Origin: an uncultured Halioglobus sp.
GTDB taxonomy: Bacteria > Pseudomonadota > Gammaproteobacteria > Pseudomonadales > Halieaceae
DNA: 7,082 bases
Direction of reading: 5' to 3'
Assembly: GCA_905480565.1 (NCBI GenBank)
Contig: CAJQQW010000442.1
Span: 1-7,082, forward strand
Below, piece by piece: positions 1 through 6,350 of the stretch. Positions within the stretch are counted from its first letter, which is position 1. The number at the start of each line of letters is the position of its first letter. Position numbers and translations under genes: made by a program. The notes under the pieces were generated by a model. The model did not search any database and had not been told where the DNA came from. It worked only from the letters and a program-made list of their open reading frames with translations.

Positions 1-1
1 C

Positions 2-2071
2 CTGTTCATCACCGAAGTCTCGCCCGAACAGATCTCACTGCTGTTTGAACGTTTTATCTCCAGAGAGCGCGACGAGCCACCTGATATCGATGTCGATTTC
101 GAACACGAGCGGCGCGAAGAGGTCATCCAGTATATTTACGATAAGTATTCCCGCAAACGCGCTGCCCTGGCCGCCACCATTATCACCTACCGCGCGCGCA
201 GCGCCGTACGTGACGTGGGCAAGGCGCTCGGGCTGGATGCGGTATTCGTCGACGACCTGGCTAAATCCATGGCCTGGTGGGATCGCACCCGCGATCTGGA
301 AAACCGTTTTGAAGAACAGGGAGTAGCGGGCCACAGCCAGCAGGCACAGCTGTTTTACTCACTGGTACAACAAATTATCGGCTTTCCCCGACACCTGTCA
401 CAGCACGTGGGCGGATTTGTCATTACGCGCAGCCCTATCTCCCAGTTGGTGCCCGTTGAGAATGCCAGCATGGCAGACCGTACAGTCATCCAGTGGGACA
501 AGGAGGACATCGAGTCGCTGGGTCTGCTCAAGGTCGACATACTCGCGCTGGGAATGCTGTCTGCCATACGCAAAAGCCTGCAAATGGTGCACCGCTACTG
601 CCCCGGACTCAAAACTATAAGCGATGTGCCAAGAGACGACGCCGCCACCTGGCGCATGCTGCAGCAGGCGGATACGGTTGGTGTATTCCAGATCGAATCG
701 CGCGCACAGATGTCGATGCTGCCGCGATTAAAGCCCGCCACCTTTTACGATCTGGTGATCGAAATCGCCATCGTGCGGCCGGGCCCCATCCAGGGCAACA
801 TGGTGCACCCCTACCTCAGGCGCAAACAGGGCAAGGAGGCGATCACCTATCCCAGCGATGCGATCAGGGAAGTATTAGCCCGCACCCTGGGGGTACCGAT
901 TTTTCAGGAGCAGGTTATCCGCCTGGCGATGGTCGCCGCGGGCTTCACCGGTGGCGAGGCAGATGCCCTGCGGCGCGCCATCGCGTCCTGGGGCAGAAAC
1001 AGCAAACTGCTTACCTTCGAGAAGAAACTCACCCAGGGTATGATCGAGCGCGGCTACGATACCCGGTTCGCAGGGCAGCTGTTCGACCAGATCAAGGGCT
1101 TTGCCGGTTACGGTTTCCCCGAGTCTCACTCTGCCAGCTTTGCCCTCCTCGCCTGGGTCTCCGCCTGGCTTAAATGTCATCACCCTGCCGCTTTCTTTGC
1201 AGGGCTGCTCAACAGCCAGCCTATGGGCTTTTACAGTGCCTCACAGCTTATACAGGATGCGCGCCGCCACCGGGTCGTGGTGTTACCGGTAGACGCTAAC
1301 CAATCGCTCTGGGATCATCAGTTACTGGAGTATCCAGAGGCACAGGGGCAGCCGGCACTGCGTCTGGGCCTGCGTCTGGTGCGCGGCCTCAGTCGCCAGG
1401 GGGCACAGCGGCTGGTAGAGGCCAGGCAGCGTGAACCCTTCCGGCAGATCAGCAACCTGCGTCGCCGGGCACAACTCGACAAACGCGACATGGAAGCCCT
1501 CGCCGATGCCGACGCCCTGCAATGCCTGAGCGGACATCGTCACCAGGCCCAGTGGCAGATCATGGCATTGGAACAACCCCGACCGCTGCTGCAAGACGAA
1601 CAGAGTAAACACGCCAGCTATTTCGACGACGGGGTACAGCTGCCAAGGCCGGGCGTGGCAGAAGACGTGTTGTCCGATTACCGCGCCACCGGACTGACAC
1701 TGCGCGCTCACCCCATGAGTCTGCTGCGCCCACGTTATCCCTTCAACCGCTGCAAGCGCCAGGCCGATCTCGCCGCTCTGGGCAATCGGCGTTTTGTTCG
1801 CATTGCCGGAATTGTTACCTGCCGTCAGCGCCCCGGCAGTGCCTCGGGCGTGCTGTTTCTCACACTGGAAGACGAAACCGGCAACAGCAATATCGTGGTA
1901 TGGCAACGCACCCAACAGCAGTTCCGCCGGGCACTGATGGGAGGCAAGTTATTACTGGTGAAAGGTGTGGTGGAGCAGAAGGACAATGTTATCCATATTA
2001 TTGCCGGTGCACTGTACGATTACACCAGCGAGCTGGCTGAACTGCCGGTACAGTCACATGATTTTCATTGA
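2..2071 (+). CDS. dnaE2: Error-prone DNA polymerase DnaE2 (ImuC), 5'-truncated by window edge
   Basis: DnaE2/ImuC is a C-family polymerase related to Pol III alpha. It works with ImuA and ImuB in SOS-induced translesion synthesis. The reading frame is open from base 2 and ends at TGA 2069-2071, giving 689 codons; the family is usually a little over 1000 residues, so the PHP domain and part of the palm lie upstream. The catalytic motif PDIDVDF is at window residues 27-33 (acidic residues D30 and D32). The third palm aspartate is D179 in the KVDILALG motif. Other family signatures are SQHVGGF, the YGFPESHSASFALLAW block, a helix-hairpin-helix region at about 450-520, an OB-fold at about 599-672, and the DFH C-terminus typical of DnaE2 rather than DnaE1. 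The first methionine (base 215) is not the start, because homology runs in frame to the window edge. imuA/imuB and any LexA box would lie outside. No frameshift is seen. Confidence 0.95.
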   Translation: MFITEVSPEQISLLFERFISRERDEPPDIDVDFEHERREEVIQYIYDKYSRKRAALAATIITYRARSAVRDVGKALGLDAVFVDDLAKSMAWWDRTRDLENRFEEQGVAGHSQQAQLFYSLVQQIIGFPRHLSQHVGGFVITRSPISQLVPVENASMADRTVIQWDKEDIESLGLLKVDILALGMLSAIRKSLQMVHRYCPGLKTISDVPRDDAATWRMLQQADTVGVFQIESRAQMSMLPRLKPATFYDLVIEIAIVRPGPIQGNMVHPYLRRKQGKEAITYPSDAIREVLARTLGVPIFQEQVIRLAMVAAGFTGGEADALRRAIASWGRNSKLLTFEKKLTQGMIERGYDTRFAGQLFDQIKGFAGYGFPESHSASFALLAWVSAWLKCHHPAAFFAGLLNSQPMGFYSASQLIQDARRHRVVVLPVDANQSLWDHQLLEYPEAQGQPALRLGLRLVRGLSRQGAQRLVEARQREPFRQISNLRRRAQLDKRDMEALADADALQCLSGHRHQAQWQIMALEQPRPLLQDEQSKHASYFDDGVQLPRPGVAEDVLSDYRATGLTLRAHPMSLLRPRYPFNRCKRQADLAALGNRRFVRIAGIVTCRQRPGSASGVLFLTLEDETGNSNIVVWQRTQQQFRRALMGGKLLLVKGVVEQKDNVIHIIAGALYDYTSELAELPVQSHDFH

Positions 2072-2093
2072 GAGGCGAAGCTGGCACGCGCTC

Positions 2094-2138
2094 ATGCCGG
2101 CAACCGGGCTACTCCGGTCAAAGCCGGCGGGGCATTTT
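2094..2138 (+). terminator. Possible rho-independent terminator after dnaE2
   Basis: A nested inverted repeat begins 22 bases after the dnaE2 stop. ATGCC (2094-2098) pairs with GGCAT (2131-2135), GGC (2099-2101) with GCC (2123-2125), and ACCGG (2103-2107) with CCGGT (2114-2118) around a six-base loop. It is followed by TTTT (2135-2138). The orientation suits transcription coming from dnaE2. On the other strand no T run follows, so it does not serve argG. The bulges and short T tract make it imperfect. The rest of the gap (2072-2203) shows no gene. Confidence 0.35.
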
Positions 2139-2203
2139 CACTGGGTGAGCCCTGCGGAGGTGCAACAGCGCTAACGGAAAAGAACAACAGGCCTTATCCA
2201 CAA

Positions 2204-3424
2204 CTAGAACTGTGAGCGGCCCTTGTTGGCGGCGATCCTGAGACGCAGCGCGTTCAGCTTGATAAAGCCTTCCGCATCTTTCTGGTCATAGGCACCGGCG
2301 TCGTCTTCGAAGGTCGCAATCGACTCATCGAACAAGCTGTCCGCCGACTGCCGTCCCGCCACAATGACGTTACCTTTATACAACTTGAGACGCACCTTGC
2401 CATTCACCACAGCCTGGGATTCATCGATCGCAGCCTGCAGCATCTTGCGCTCGGGCGACCACCAGTAGCCGTTGTAGATCACATTGGCATAGCGCGGCAT
2501 CAGTTCATCTTTCAGGTGCGCCACTTCCCGGTCCAGCGTTAGGGATTCGATGGCCCGGTGCGCTTTCAACAGTATGGTGCCACCGGGGGTTTCGTAACAG
2601 CCCCTGGATTTCATACCCACATAGCGATTCTCGACAATATCATCGCGGCCAATGCCGTGGGCGCCGCCCACCTTGTTCAGGGTCTCAAGCACCGTCGCCG
2701 GGGTCATGGCCTCACCGTCTATGGCAACCACGTCACCCTGCTCGAAATCCAGTTCGACATACACCGGCGTATCCGGTGCGGCTTGCGGGCTGACACTCCA
2801 GCGCCACATATCTTCTTCCGGCTCGGACCAGGGGTTCTCCAGCAGGTCGCCCTCGTAGGAGATGTGCAGCAGGTTGGCGTCCATCGAATAGGGCGATTTT
2901 TTCTTGGCGTTGGCAAAATCCACGGGGATATCACGATCCTTGCAGTAGGCCATCAGCGATTCCCGCGAGTGCAGGTCCCACTCCCGCCAGGGTGCGATGA
3001 CCTTGATGCCGGGCTTGAGCGCATAGGCACCCAGCTCAAAGCGCACCTGGTCGTTGCCTTTGCCGGTCGCACCGTGGGAAATGGCATCCGCCCCGGTTTC
3101 GTTGGCTATTTCTATCAGTCGCTTGGCAATAAGCGGACGCGCGATAGACGTACCCAGCAAATACTCCCCCTCGTAAATCGTATTGGCACGGAACATGGGG
3201 AACACGAAATCCCGCACGAATTCCTCGCGCAGATCGTCGATATAGATTTCCTTCACGCCCATAGCCTCGGCTTTGGCCCGGGCGGGTTCAACTTCCTCGC
3301 CCTGGCCAATATCCGCGGTAAATGTCACGACCTCGCAGCCATAATTGTCCTGCAGCCACCGCACGATGACCGAAGTGTCCAGACCTCCGCTGTAGGCCAG
3401 CACGACTTTCTTTACATCAGACAT
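2204..3424 (-). CDS. argG: Argininosuccinate synthase
   Basis: ArgG joins citrulline and aspartate, using ATP, to form argininosuccinate, the penultimate step of arginine synthesis in the cytoplasm. The 406-residue product matches the usual length of about 400 for the common form. The N-terminal ATP-pyrophosphatase loop is SGGLDTS at residues 12-18. [14 protein letters not shown] (84-97) and [10 protein letters not shown] (117-126) are the citrulline/aspartate and ATP-site segments, and a conserved [14 protein letters not shown] block lies in the C-terminal half. The ATG at 3424-3422 is chosen because AGGGAG (3436-3431) precedes it by six bases and the protein then begins [14 protein letters not shown], as in relatives. 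The frame stays open upstream to about 3559, but that extension has no homology flavour. The gene is convergent with dnaE2 and divergent from pyrC, so it is probably transcribed alone in this window. Confidence 0.97.
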   Translation of the reverse strand: MSDVKKVVLAYSGGLDTSVIVRWLQDNYGCEVVTFTADIGQGEEVEPARAKAEAMGVKEIYIDDLREEFVRDFVFPMFRANTIYEGEYLLGTSIARPLIAKRLIEIANETGADAISHGATGKGNDQVRFELGAYALKPGIKVIAPWREWDLHSRESLMAYCKDRDIPVDFANAKKKSPYSMDANLLHISYEGDLLENPWSEPEEDMWRWSVSPQAAPDTPVYVELDFEQGDVVAIDGEAMTPATVLETLNKVGGAHGIGRDDIVENRYVGMKSRGCYETPGGTILLKAHRAIESLTLDREVAHLKDELMPRYANVIYNGYWWSPERKMLQAAIDESQAVVNGKVRLKLYKGNVIVAGRQSADSLFDESIATFEDDAGAYDQKDAEGFIKLNALRLRIAANKGRSQF

Positions 3425-3430
3425 CTCAAG

Positions 3431-3436
3431 CTCCCT
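3431..3436 (-). promoter_or_regulatory. argG: Ribosome binding site of argG
   Basis: On the minus strand the sequence is AGGGAG, six bases before the ATG at 3424. It decides the start among several possible upstream in-frame codons. Confidence 0.75.
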
Positions 3437-3461
3437 GGAGCCCTGATCGAAAAGGGCGCAC

Positions 3462-3467
3462 ATTCTA
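3462..3467 (-). promoter_or_regulatory. argG: Probable -10 element of the argG promoter
   Basis: On the minus strand this reads TAGAAT, five of six matches to the sigma-70 -10 consensus. It would start transcription near 3455 and give a leader of about 30 bases. No good -35 element stands at the right distance, which may mean activator dependence or that the call is wrong. I found no convincing ArgR box. Confidence 0.4.
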
Positions 3468-3500
3468 ACGCCGGGGGGCTGTAATTCCCAGCGAGTTGTT

Positions 3501-3676
3501 GCCCCTGACATACAACGCCCAAATACCCAAGCAGCAGGGGCTATTGCACTCCGGTGCATCCGGGTGTCTTGCTAGCAGGGCGTGCAGCAGGAAATGAGTG
3601 CAAAATCTGCTGGGGAGGTGACCGACTGAAACTCCGGTCAACCCGCTGGGAAGCCGTAAATCGACACCCGCCCGCC
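3501..3676 (+). ncRNA. Candidate structured RNA in the argG-pyrC gap; loosely cobalamin-riboswitch-like
   Basis: Three inverted repeats stand almost end to end. GCCCCTG (3501-3507) pairs with CAGGGGC (3535-3541). TGCAC (3545-3549) pairs with GTGCA (3554-3558). CGGGTGTC (3561-3568) pairs perfectly with GACACCCG (3663-3670), enclosing 94 bases. Inside the last are CAGCAG/CTGCTG (3585-3590 with 3607-3612), TGACCG/CGGTCA (3619-3624 with 3635-3640) and CCC/GGG (3642-3644 with 3648-3650), so a multibranched fold is possible. The plus-strand blocks GGTGTC, AGGAAA, AGTGCAAAATCT, TGGGAAGCC and GACACCCGCC occur in the order of cobalamin riboswitch blocks. However, the element is much shorter than that class and its J6/3-like segment matches only weakly. 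Neither neighbour is a B12 gene. Transcription and strand are unproven: the likely pyrC promoter lies downstream of it. It could be a small RNA, a decayed riboswitch or chance. Confidence 0.3.
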
Positions 3677-3682
3677 ATGGTC

Positions 3683-3695
3683 GATTCAGGGAATC
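3683..3695. promoter_or_regulatory. Palindrome near the pyrC -35 position
   Basis: GATTC-AGG-GAATC is a perfect five-base inverted repeat with a three-base centre. It covers the place where a -35 element would sit for the pyrC -10 at 3710-3715. It could be an operator for an unidentified regulator; it does not match the ArgR or PurR consensus as I know them. A palindrome this short can also be chance. Confidence 0.2.
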
Positions 3696-3706
3696 ACCCG
3701 CATTTA

Positions 3707-3715
3707 TGGTAGAAT
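3707..3715 (+). promoter_or_regulatory. pyrC: Probable extended -10 promoter of pyrC-rnt
   Basis: TGGTAGAAT combines the TGn extension with a TAGAAT -10 hexamer (five of six consensus matches). Transcription would start near 3722 and leave a leader of about 26 bases before the GTG start at 3749. The extended -10 would explain the weak -35 region. Confidence 0.5.
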
Positions 3716-3748
3716 TCCGCCAACGCTTTCTCTGTTCCAAGGCTACAC

Positions 3749-4792
3749 GTGACCGAATTAACCATAACCCGCCCCGACGACTGGCATGTGCACCTGCGGG
3801 ACGGCGCAGCCCTGCGCGATACCTGCGGCGATATGGCGCGTTACTTTGGACGGGCCATTGTGATGCCCAACCTGTCACCGCCGGTCACCACGGTTCAGGA
3901 GGCACTGTCCTATCGGGAGCGCCTGCTCGCGGCCATGGCCGATCAGCCGCGCCAATTCGATCCGCTGATGGTGCTGTATCTCACCGACCAGACAGCGCCA
4001 CAGGAAATCGCACGGGCAGCCGCATCCGAACACGTCCACGCGGTTAAGCTTTATCCTGCCGGTGCTACCACCAACTCCGATGCCGGGGTCGCGCAACTCG
4101 ACGGCCTATACCCGGTGTTGGAGGCCATGGAGAAGGAAGACCTGCCGCTGCTGGTGCATGGCGAAGTCACCGACTGCGAGGTCGATATTTTCGATCGCGA
4201 AAAAGTGTTTATCGAACGACACCTCGAGCCGATCACCCGCCGGTTCCCGCGCCTGCGCACAGTCCTGGAGCACATCACAACGGCCGACGCGGTAGATTTT
4301 GTAAACTCAACCGGCGACAGGGTCGCAGCGACCATCACAGCGCATCACTTGCTGCTCAATCGCAACGACATGCTGGTGGGTGGCATTCGCCCACACTACT
4401 ATTGCCTGCCGGTGCTGAAGCGACGCACGCACCAGGAAGCTCTGCGCACCGCGGCCATATCGGGAAACGGCAAATTCTTCCTGGGCACAGATTCCGCACC
4501 CCACACCACCACCAGCAAGGAAAGCGACTGCGGCTGCGCCGGGGTGTACAGTGCGCACGCGGCACTTGAACTCTATGCGGAGGTGTTCGAACAAATGGGC
4601 GCTATCAATATGCTGGAAGGTTTCTCCTCCCATTTCGGTCCGGACTTTTACGGTTTGCCGCGCAATGACGACACAGTGACACTGCGCAAGAGTAGCTGGA
4701 CCGTGCCAGCACAATTGGCCCTTGGAGCCGAAACGCTAACACCTCTGGGCGCCAACCGAGACGTCGCCTGGCGGGTTGAAGCCTCGTCATGA
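3749..4792 (+). CDS. pyrC: Dihydroorotase (class II, E. coli PyrC type)
   Basis: PyrC cyclises N-carbamoyl-aspartate to dihydroorotate in pyrimidine synthesis. The product has 347 residues, almost exactly the length of E. coli PyrC. The binuclear zinc centre is visible: H13 and H15 in DWHVHLRDG, the carbamylated lysine K100 in VKLYPAG, H137 in LLVHGEV, H175 in LEHITT, and the catalytic aspartate D248 in GTDSAPH. The start is GTG at 3749, because the frame has a stop (TAG 3710-3712) upstream with no ATG in between and the conserved N-terminus begins at once. AAGG (3739-3742) six bases upstream is a weak ribosome site. The last four bases overlap rnt (ATGA), pointing to co-transcription and coupled translation. 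Confidence 0.96.
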   Translation: MTELTITRPDDWHVHLRDGAALRDTCGDMARYFGRAIVMPNLSPPVTTVQEALSYRERLLAAMADQPRQFDPLMVLYLTDQTAPQEIARAAASEHVHAVKLYPAGATTNSDAGVAQLDGLYPVLEAMEKEDLPLLVHGEVTDCEVDIFDREKVFIERHLEPITRRFPRLRTVLEHITTADAVDFVNSTGDRVAATITAHHLLLNRNDMLVGGIRPHYYCLPVLKRRTHQEALRTAAISGNGKFFLGTDSAPHTTTSKESDCGCAGVYSAHAALELYAEVFEQMGAINMLEGFSSHFGPDFYGLPRNDDTVTLRKSSWTVPAQLALGAETLTPLGANRDVAWRVEASS

Positions 4793-5427
4793 GTAGCGAA
4801 TCCGCTTGCCAGATGAGTGACCGTTTTCGCGGTTTTTTGCCCGTGGTCATCGACGTAGAGACTGGCGGATTCGAAGCGTCGACCGACGCGATGCTGGAGT
4901 TGGGTGCGACCACCCTCCGCATGGATGACGACGGGCTGCTGGCAGTTCATCGTACTTTCCAGTACCACGTGCAGCCGTTCGAGGGCGCTAATATCGAGCA
5001 GTCCGCTCTCGACTTCACCGGCATCGACCCCTGGCACCCCTTTCGCGAAGCTGTGCCCGAGGCGGAGGCGCTCAAGGCTATGTTCAACATCGTGCGTAAG
5101 GAGATGCGTGAGCAGTCTTGTACCCGGGCCGTGCTCGTGGGTCACAATGCCCACTTCGATGCCGGCTTTGTAAATGCGGCCGTGGAGCGATGCGATATCA
5201 AGCGCAATCCCTTTCATCCCTTTTCCCATTTTGATACGGCTACGCTGTCTGGCCTGGCCTATGGGCAGACCGTACTGGCACGCGCCTGTGAGGAAGCCGG
5301 TATCGCTTTTGACAACAACGAAGCCCACTCCGCCGCCTACGACGCCGAGCGCACCGCCGAGCTGTTTTGCGATATCGTAAACCGTTGGAAAGAATGCGGG
5401 GGCTGGCAGCCTCGCTTCAGTGAGTAA
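4789..5427 (+). CDS. rnt: Ribonuclease T
   Basis: RNase T is a DEDDh-family 3'-5' exonuclease that trims tRNA 3' ends (including end turnover at CCA) and matures 5S and 23S rRNA and other stable RNAs; it acts as a dimer. The 212-residue product matches the family length. Active-site residues are all present: D22 and E24 in VIDVETGG, D124 in HNAHFD, and H180 and D185 in [11 protein letters not shown]. These stand one position before their E. coli counterparts, which supports the first ATG (4789) over the in-frame ATG at 4813. The start codon lies inside the pyrC stop (ATGA) and has no clear ribosome site of its own, so coupling to pyrC is likely. The gene ends 20 bases before the convergent Lon-domain gene, and no strong terminator is seen between them. 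Confidence 0.95.
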   Translation: MSSESACQMSDRFRGFLPVVIDVETGGFEASTDAMLELGATTLRMDDDGLLAVHRTFQYHVQPFEGANIEQSALDFTGIDPWHPFREAVPEAEALKAMFNIVRKEMREQSCTRAVLVGHNAHFDAGFVNAAVERCDIKRNPFHPFSHFDTATLSGLAYGQTVLARACEEAGIAFDNNEAHSAAYDAERTAELFCDIVNRWKECGGWQPRFSE

Positions 5428-5447
5428 ATGCGGGGCAGCAGCGTAAC

Positions 5448-6044
5448 TTAGTTTTCGCCACTGATCTGTCTCAGCAATACCTGTAACTCAGCCGTCAGAT
5501 CATTGATGTCGGCCATGCCCAATAACTCATATTTCAGCGCCTCATCCATGGGCAACAATTGCACAAGGGCATAGGCCACCTGCCATGAGTCGTTATAGTC
5601 AAGCCTCAGGTTCATGCGCTGCACATGCGGGTGCTGTTCCAGGCTGCGGAGAATATCAAGCAGTGATTGACTCTCCTCCGACAAGCGCACCGTTGGAGGC
5701 GCCGGCTGCATTTCGACCTGGCCAATCACCAGACCATTGGACCGCGTGCTCGTTTCAAACAGGTCAAAACACGCACCACCCTCTATCGTGATACCCAACA
5801 AACCATTGTCGAGCTGATCCCAGTCGACGATGTGGGCACAGGTGCCATAGTCACCAAGATCTGCAGAGGCGCGACCGCGCTCTGCCACTTCTGCGCCCCG
5901 GCGAATCCAAACTACCCCAAAGGGGCTTTCGGATTTCATACTGTCCTTTACCAGATCCAGATAGCGTGGCTCAAAAATCTGCAGGGGCAGACGCCCGTAG
6001 GGCAGCAACACACCCGACAGGGGAAACAGAGGCAACTCCGTCAT
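5448..6044 (-). CDS. Stand-alone Lon substrate-binding (LON N-terminal) domain protein
   Basis: The product of 198 residues is a single LON substrate-binding domain (PF02190 type). It starts with the typical ELPLFPLSGVLLPYGRLPLQ strand and then IFEPRYLDL, followed by FGVVWIRRGAEV and a GTCAHIVDW segment. The C-terminal third is predicted helical. The ATPase and protease domains of Lon are absent, and no signal peptide or membrane segment is seen. Such short relatives are widespread and poorly understood; a role in recognising unfolded or specific proteins is only inferred. The start ATG at 6044-6042 is preferred because it overlaps the stop of the upstream cysteine-cluster gene as ATGA. A GTG at 6056 would add four residues but overlap more. 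It is the last gene of a minus-strand operon. Confidence 0.85.
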   Translation of the reverse strand: MTELPLFPLSGVLLPYGRLPLQIFEPRYLDLVKDSMKSESPFGVVWIRRGAEVAERGRASADLGDYGTCAHIVDWDQLDNGLLGITIEGGACFDLFETSTRSNGLVIGQVEMQPAPPTVRLSEESQSLLDILRSLEQHPHVQRMNLRLDYNDSWQVAYALVQLLPMDEALKYELLGMADINDLTAELQVLLRQISGEN

Positions 6045-6319
6045 GCCTCTGTCCACCGCACTGTCGAGGGCCGCGTTTCAAGCTCCAATGCAGCCAGAAG
6101 CGCCAGTGCCTCGTCTCGATTATTGCCGCAGCAGGCGGGCTGTGGCATAAAAGCCGCGCACAGGCCGGGTCGTCGCGCATCACCAAACAGACGGCAACCT
6201 TCAGCATCATCCAGATGAATGCAAGGCTCACCCGCCGGCTTCCCGTTGGGCATGCCGTAAAAAGGCTGGTGGATCGAGGGAGCAACACAACAGGCACCGC
6301 AGTGGCTTCGACAGTCCAT
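6041..6319 (-). CDS. YkgJ/CxxCxxCC-family cysteine cluster protein
   Basis: This small protein of 92 residues carries the N-terminal cluster C3, C7, C10 and C11 (CRSHCGACC), then C33, C42, C54, C63 and C64. This is the layout of the YkgJ-like CxxCxxCC family (PF03692), thought to bind a metal such as zinc or iron; no enzymatic role is established. The MPNGKPAG segment (23-30) is typical of the Pseudomonas-like subgroup, as I recall it. The ATG at 6319 is chosen because the family begins immediately before the first cysteine, and GAGAGG (6334-6329) stands nine bases upstream. The open frame runs upstream to 6418, but that part overlaps the exporter gene and looks unrelated. The gene starts 31 bases after the exporter stop and overlaps the Lon-domain gene by four bases. 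Confidence 0.85.
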   Translation of the reverse strand: MDCRSHCGACCVAPSIHQPFYGMPNGKPAGEPCIHLDDAEGCRLFGDARRPGLCAAFMPQPACCGNNRDEALALLAALELETRPSTVRWTEA

Positions 6320-6350
6320 CAGTCTCTGCCTCTCACCCCGCACGAGAGCC

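Larger units (their letters stand above)
3425..3748. other. Divergent intergenic region argG-pyrC (324 bases)
   Basis: No convincing gene is present. From left to right it holds the argG ribosome site and -10 element, the inverted-repeat cluster 3501-3670, the palindrome 3683-3695, and the extended -10 of pyrC. Both promoters appear to have short leaders (about 30 bases). That leaves roughly 240 bases not needed for either simple promoter. Confidence 0.7.

Noticed and set aside
493..1173. Plus-strand frame of 226 codons inside dnaE2
   Set aside because: Out-of-frame shadow of a clearly homologous dnaE2 coding region.
2558..3484. Plus-strand open frame of 308 codons opposite argG
   Set aside because: It is the antisense shadow of a highly conserved argG, has no recognisable domain and owes its length to GC-rich codon use.
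3425..3559. N-terminal extension of argG (45 more codons)
   Set aside because: ArgG homology begins at the ATG at 3424 with a good ribosome site, and the extension covers the promoter region.
3561..3670. tRNA or other stable RNA in the gap
   Set aside because: No cloverleaf with a T-loop GTTCGA-type motif and no CCA end; the stem layout does not fit a tRNA.
3465..3878. Minus-strand frame of 137 codons over the argG-pyrC gap
   Set aside because: It runs antisense into pyrC, has low-complexity arginine-rich content and no family resemblance.
3706..4047. Plus-strand frame of 113 codons starting at ATG 3706
   Set aside because: It lies in another frame over the start of pyrC, its start overlaps the promoter -10, and its sequence is a shadow of pyrC.
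4648..5328. Minus-strand frame of 226 codons across pyrC-rnt
   Set aside because: Antisense to two confidently identified genes and without a recognisable domain.
5667..6218. Plus-strand frame of 183 codons opposite the Lon-domain gene
   Set aside because: Antisense shadow; the minus strand carries clear LON-domain homology.
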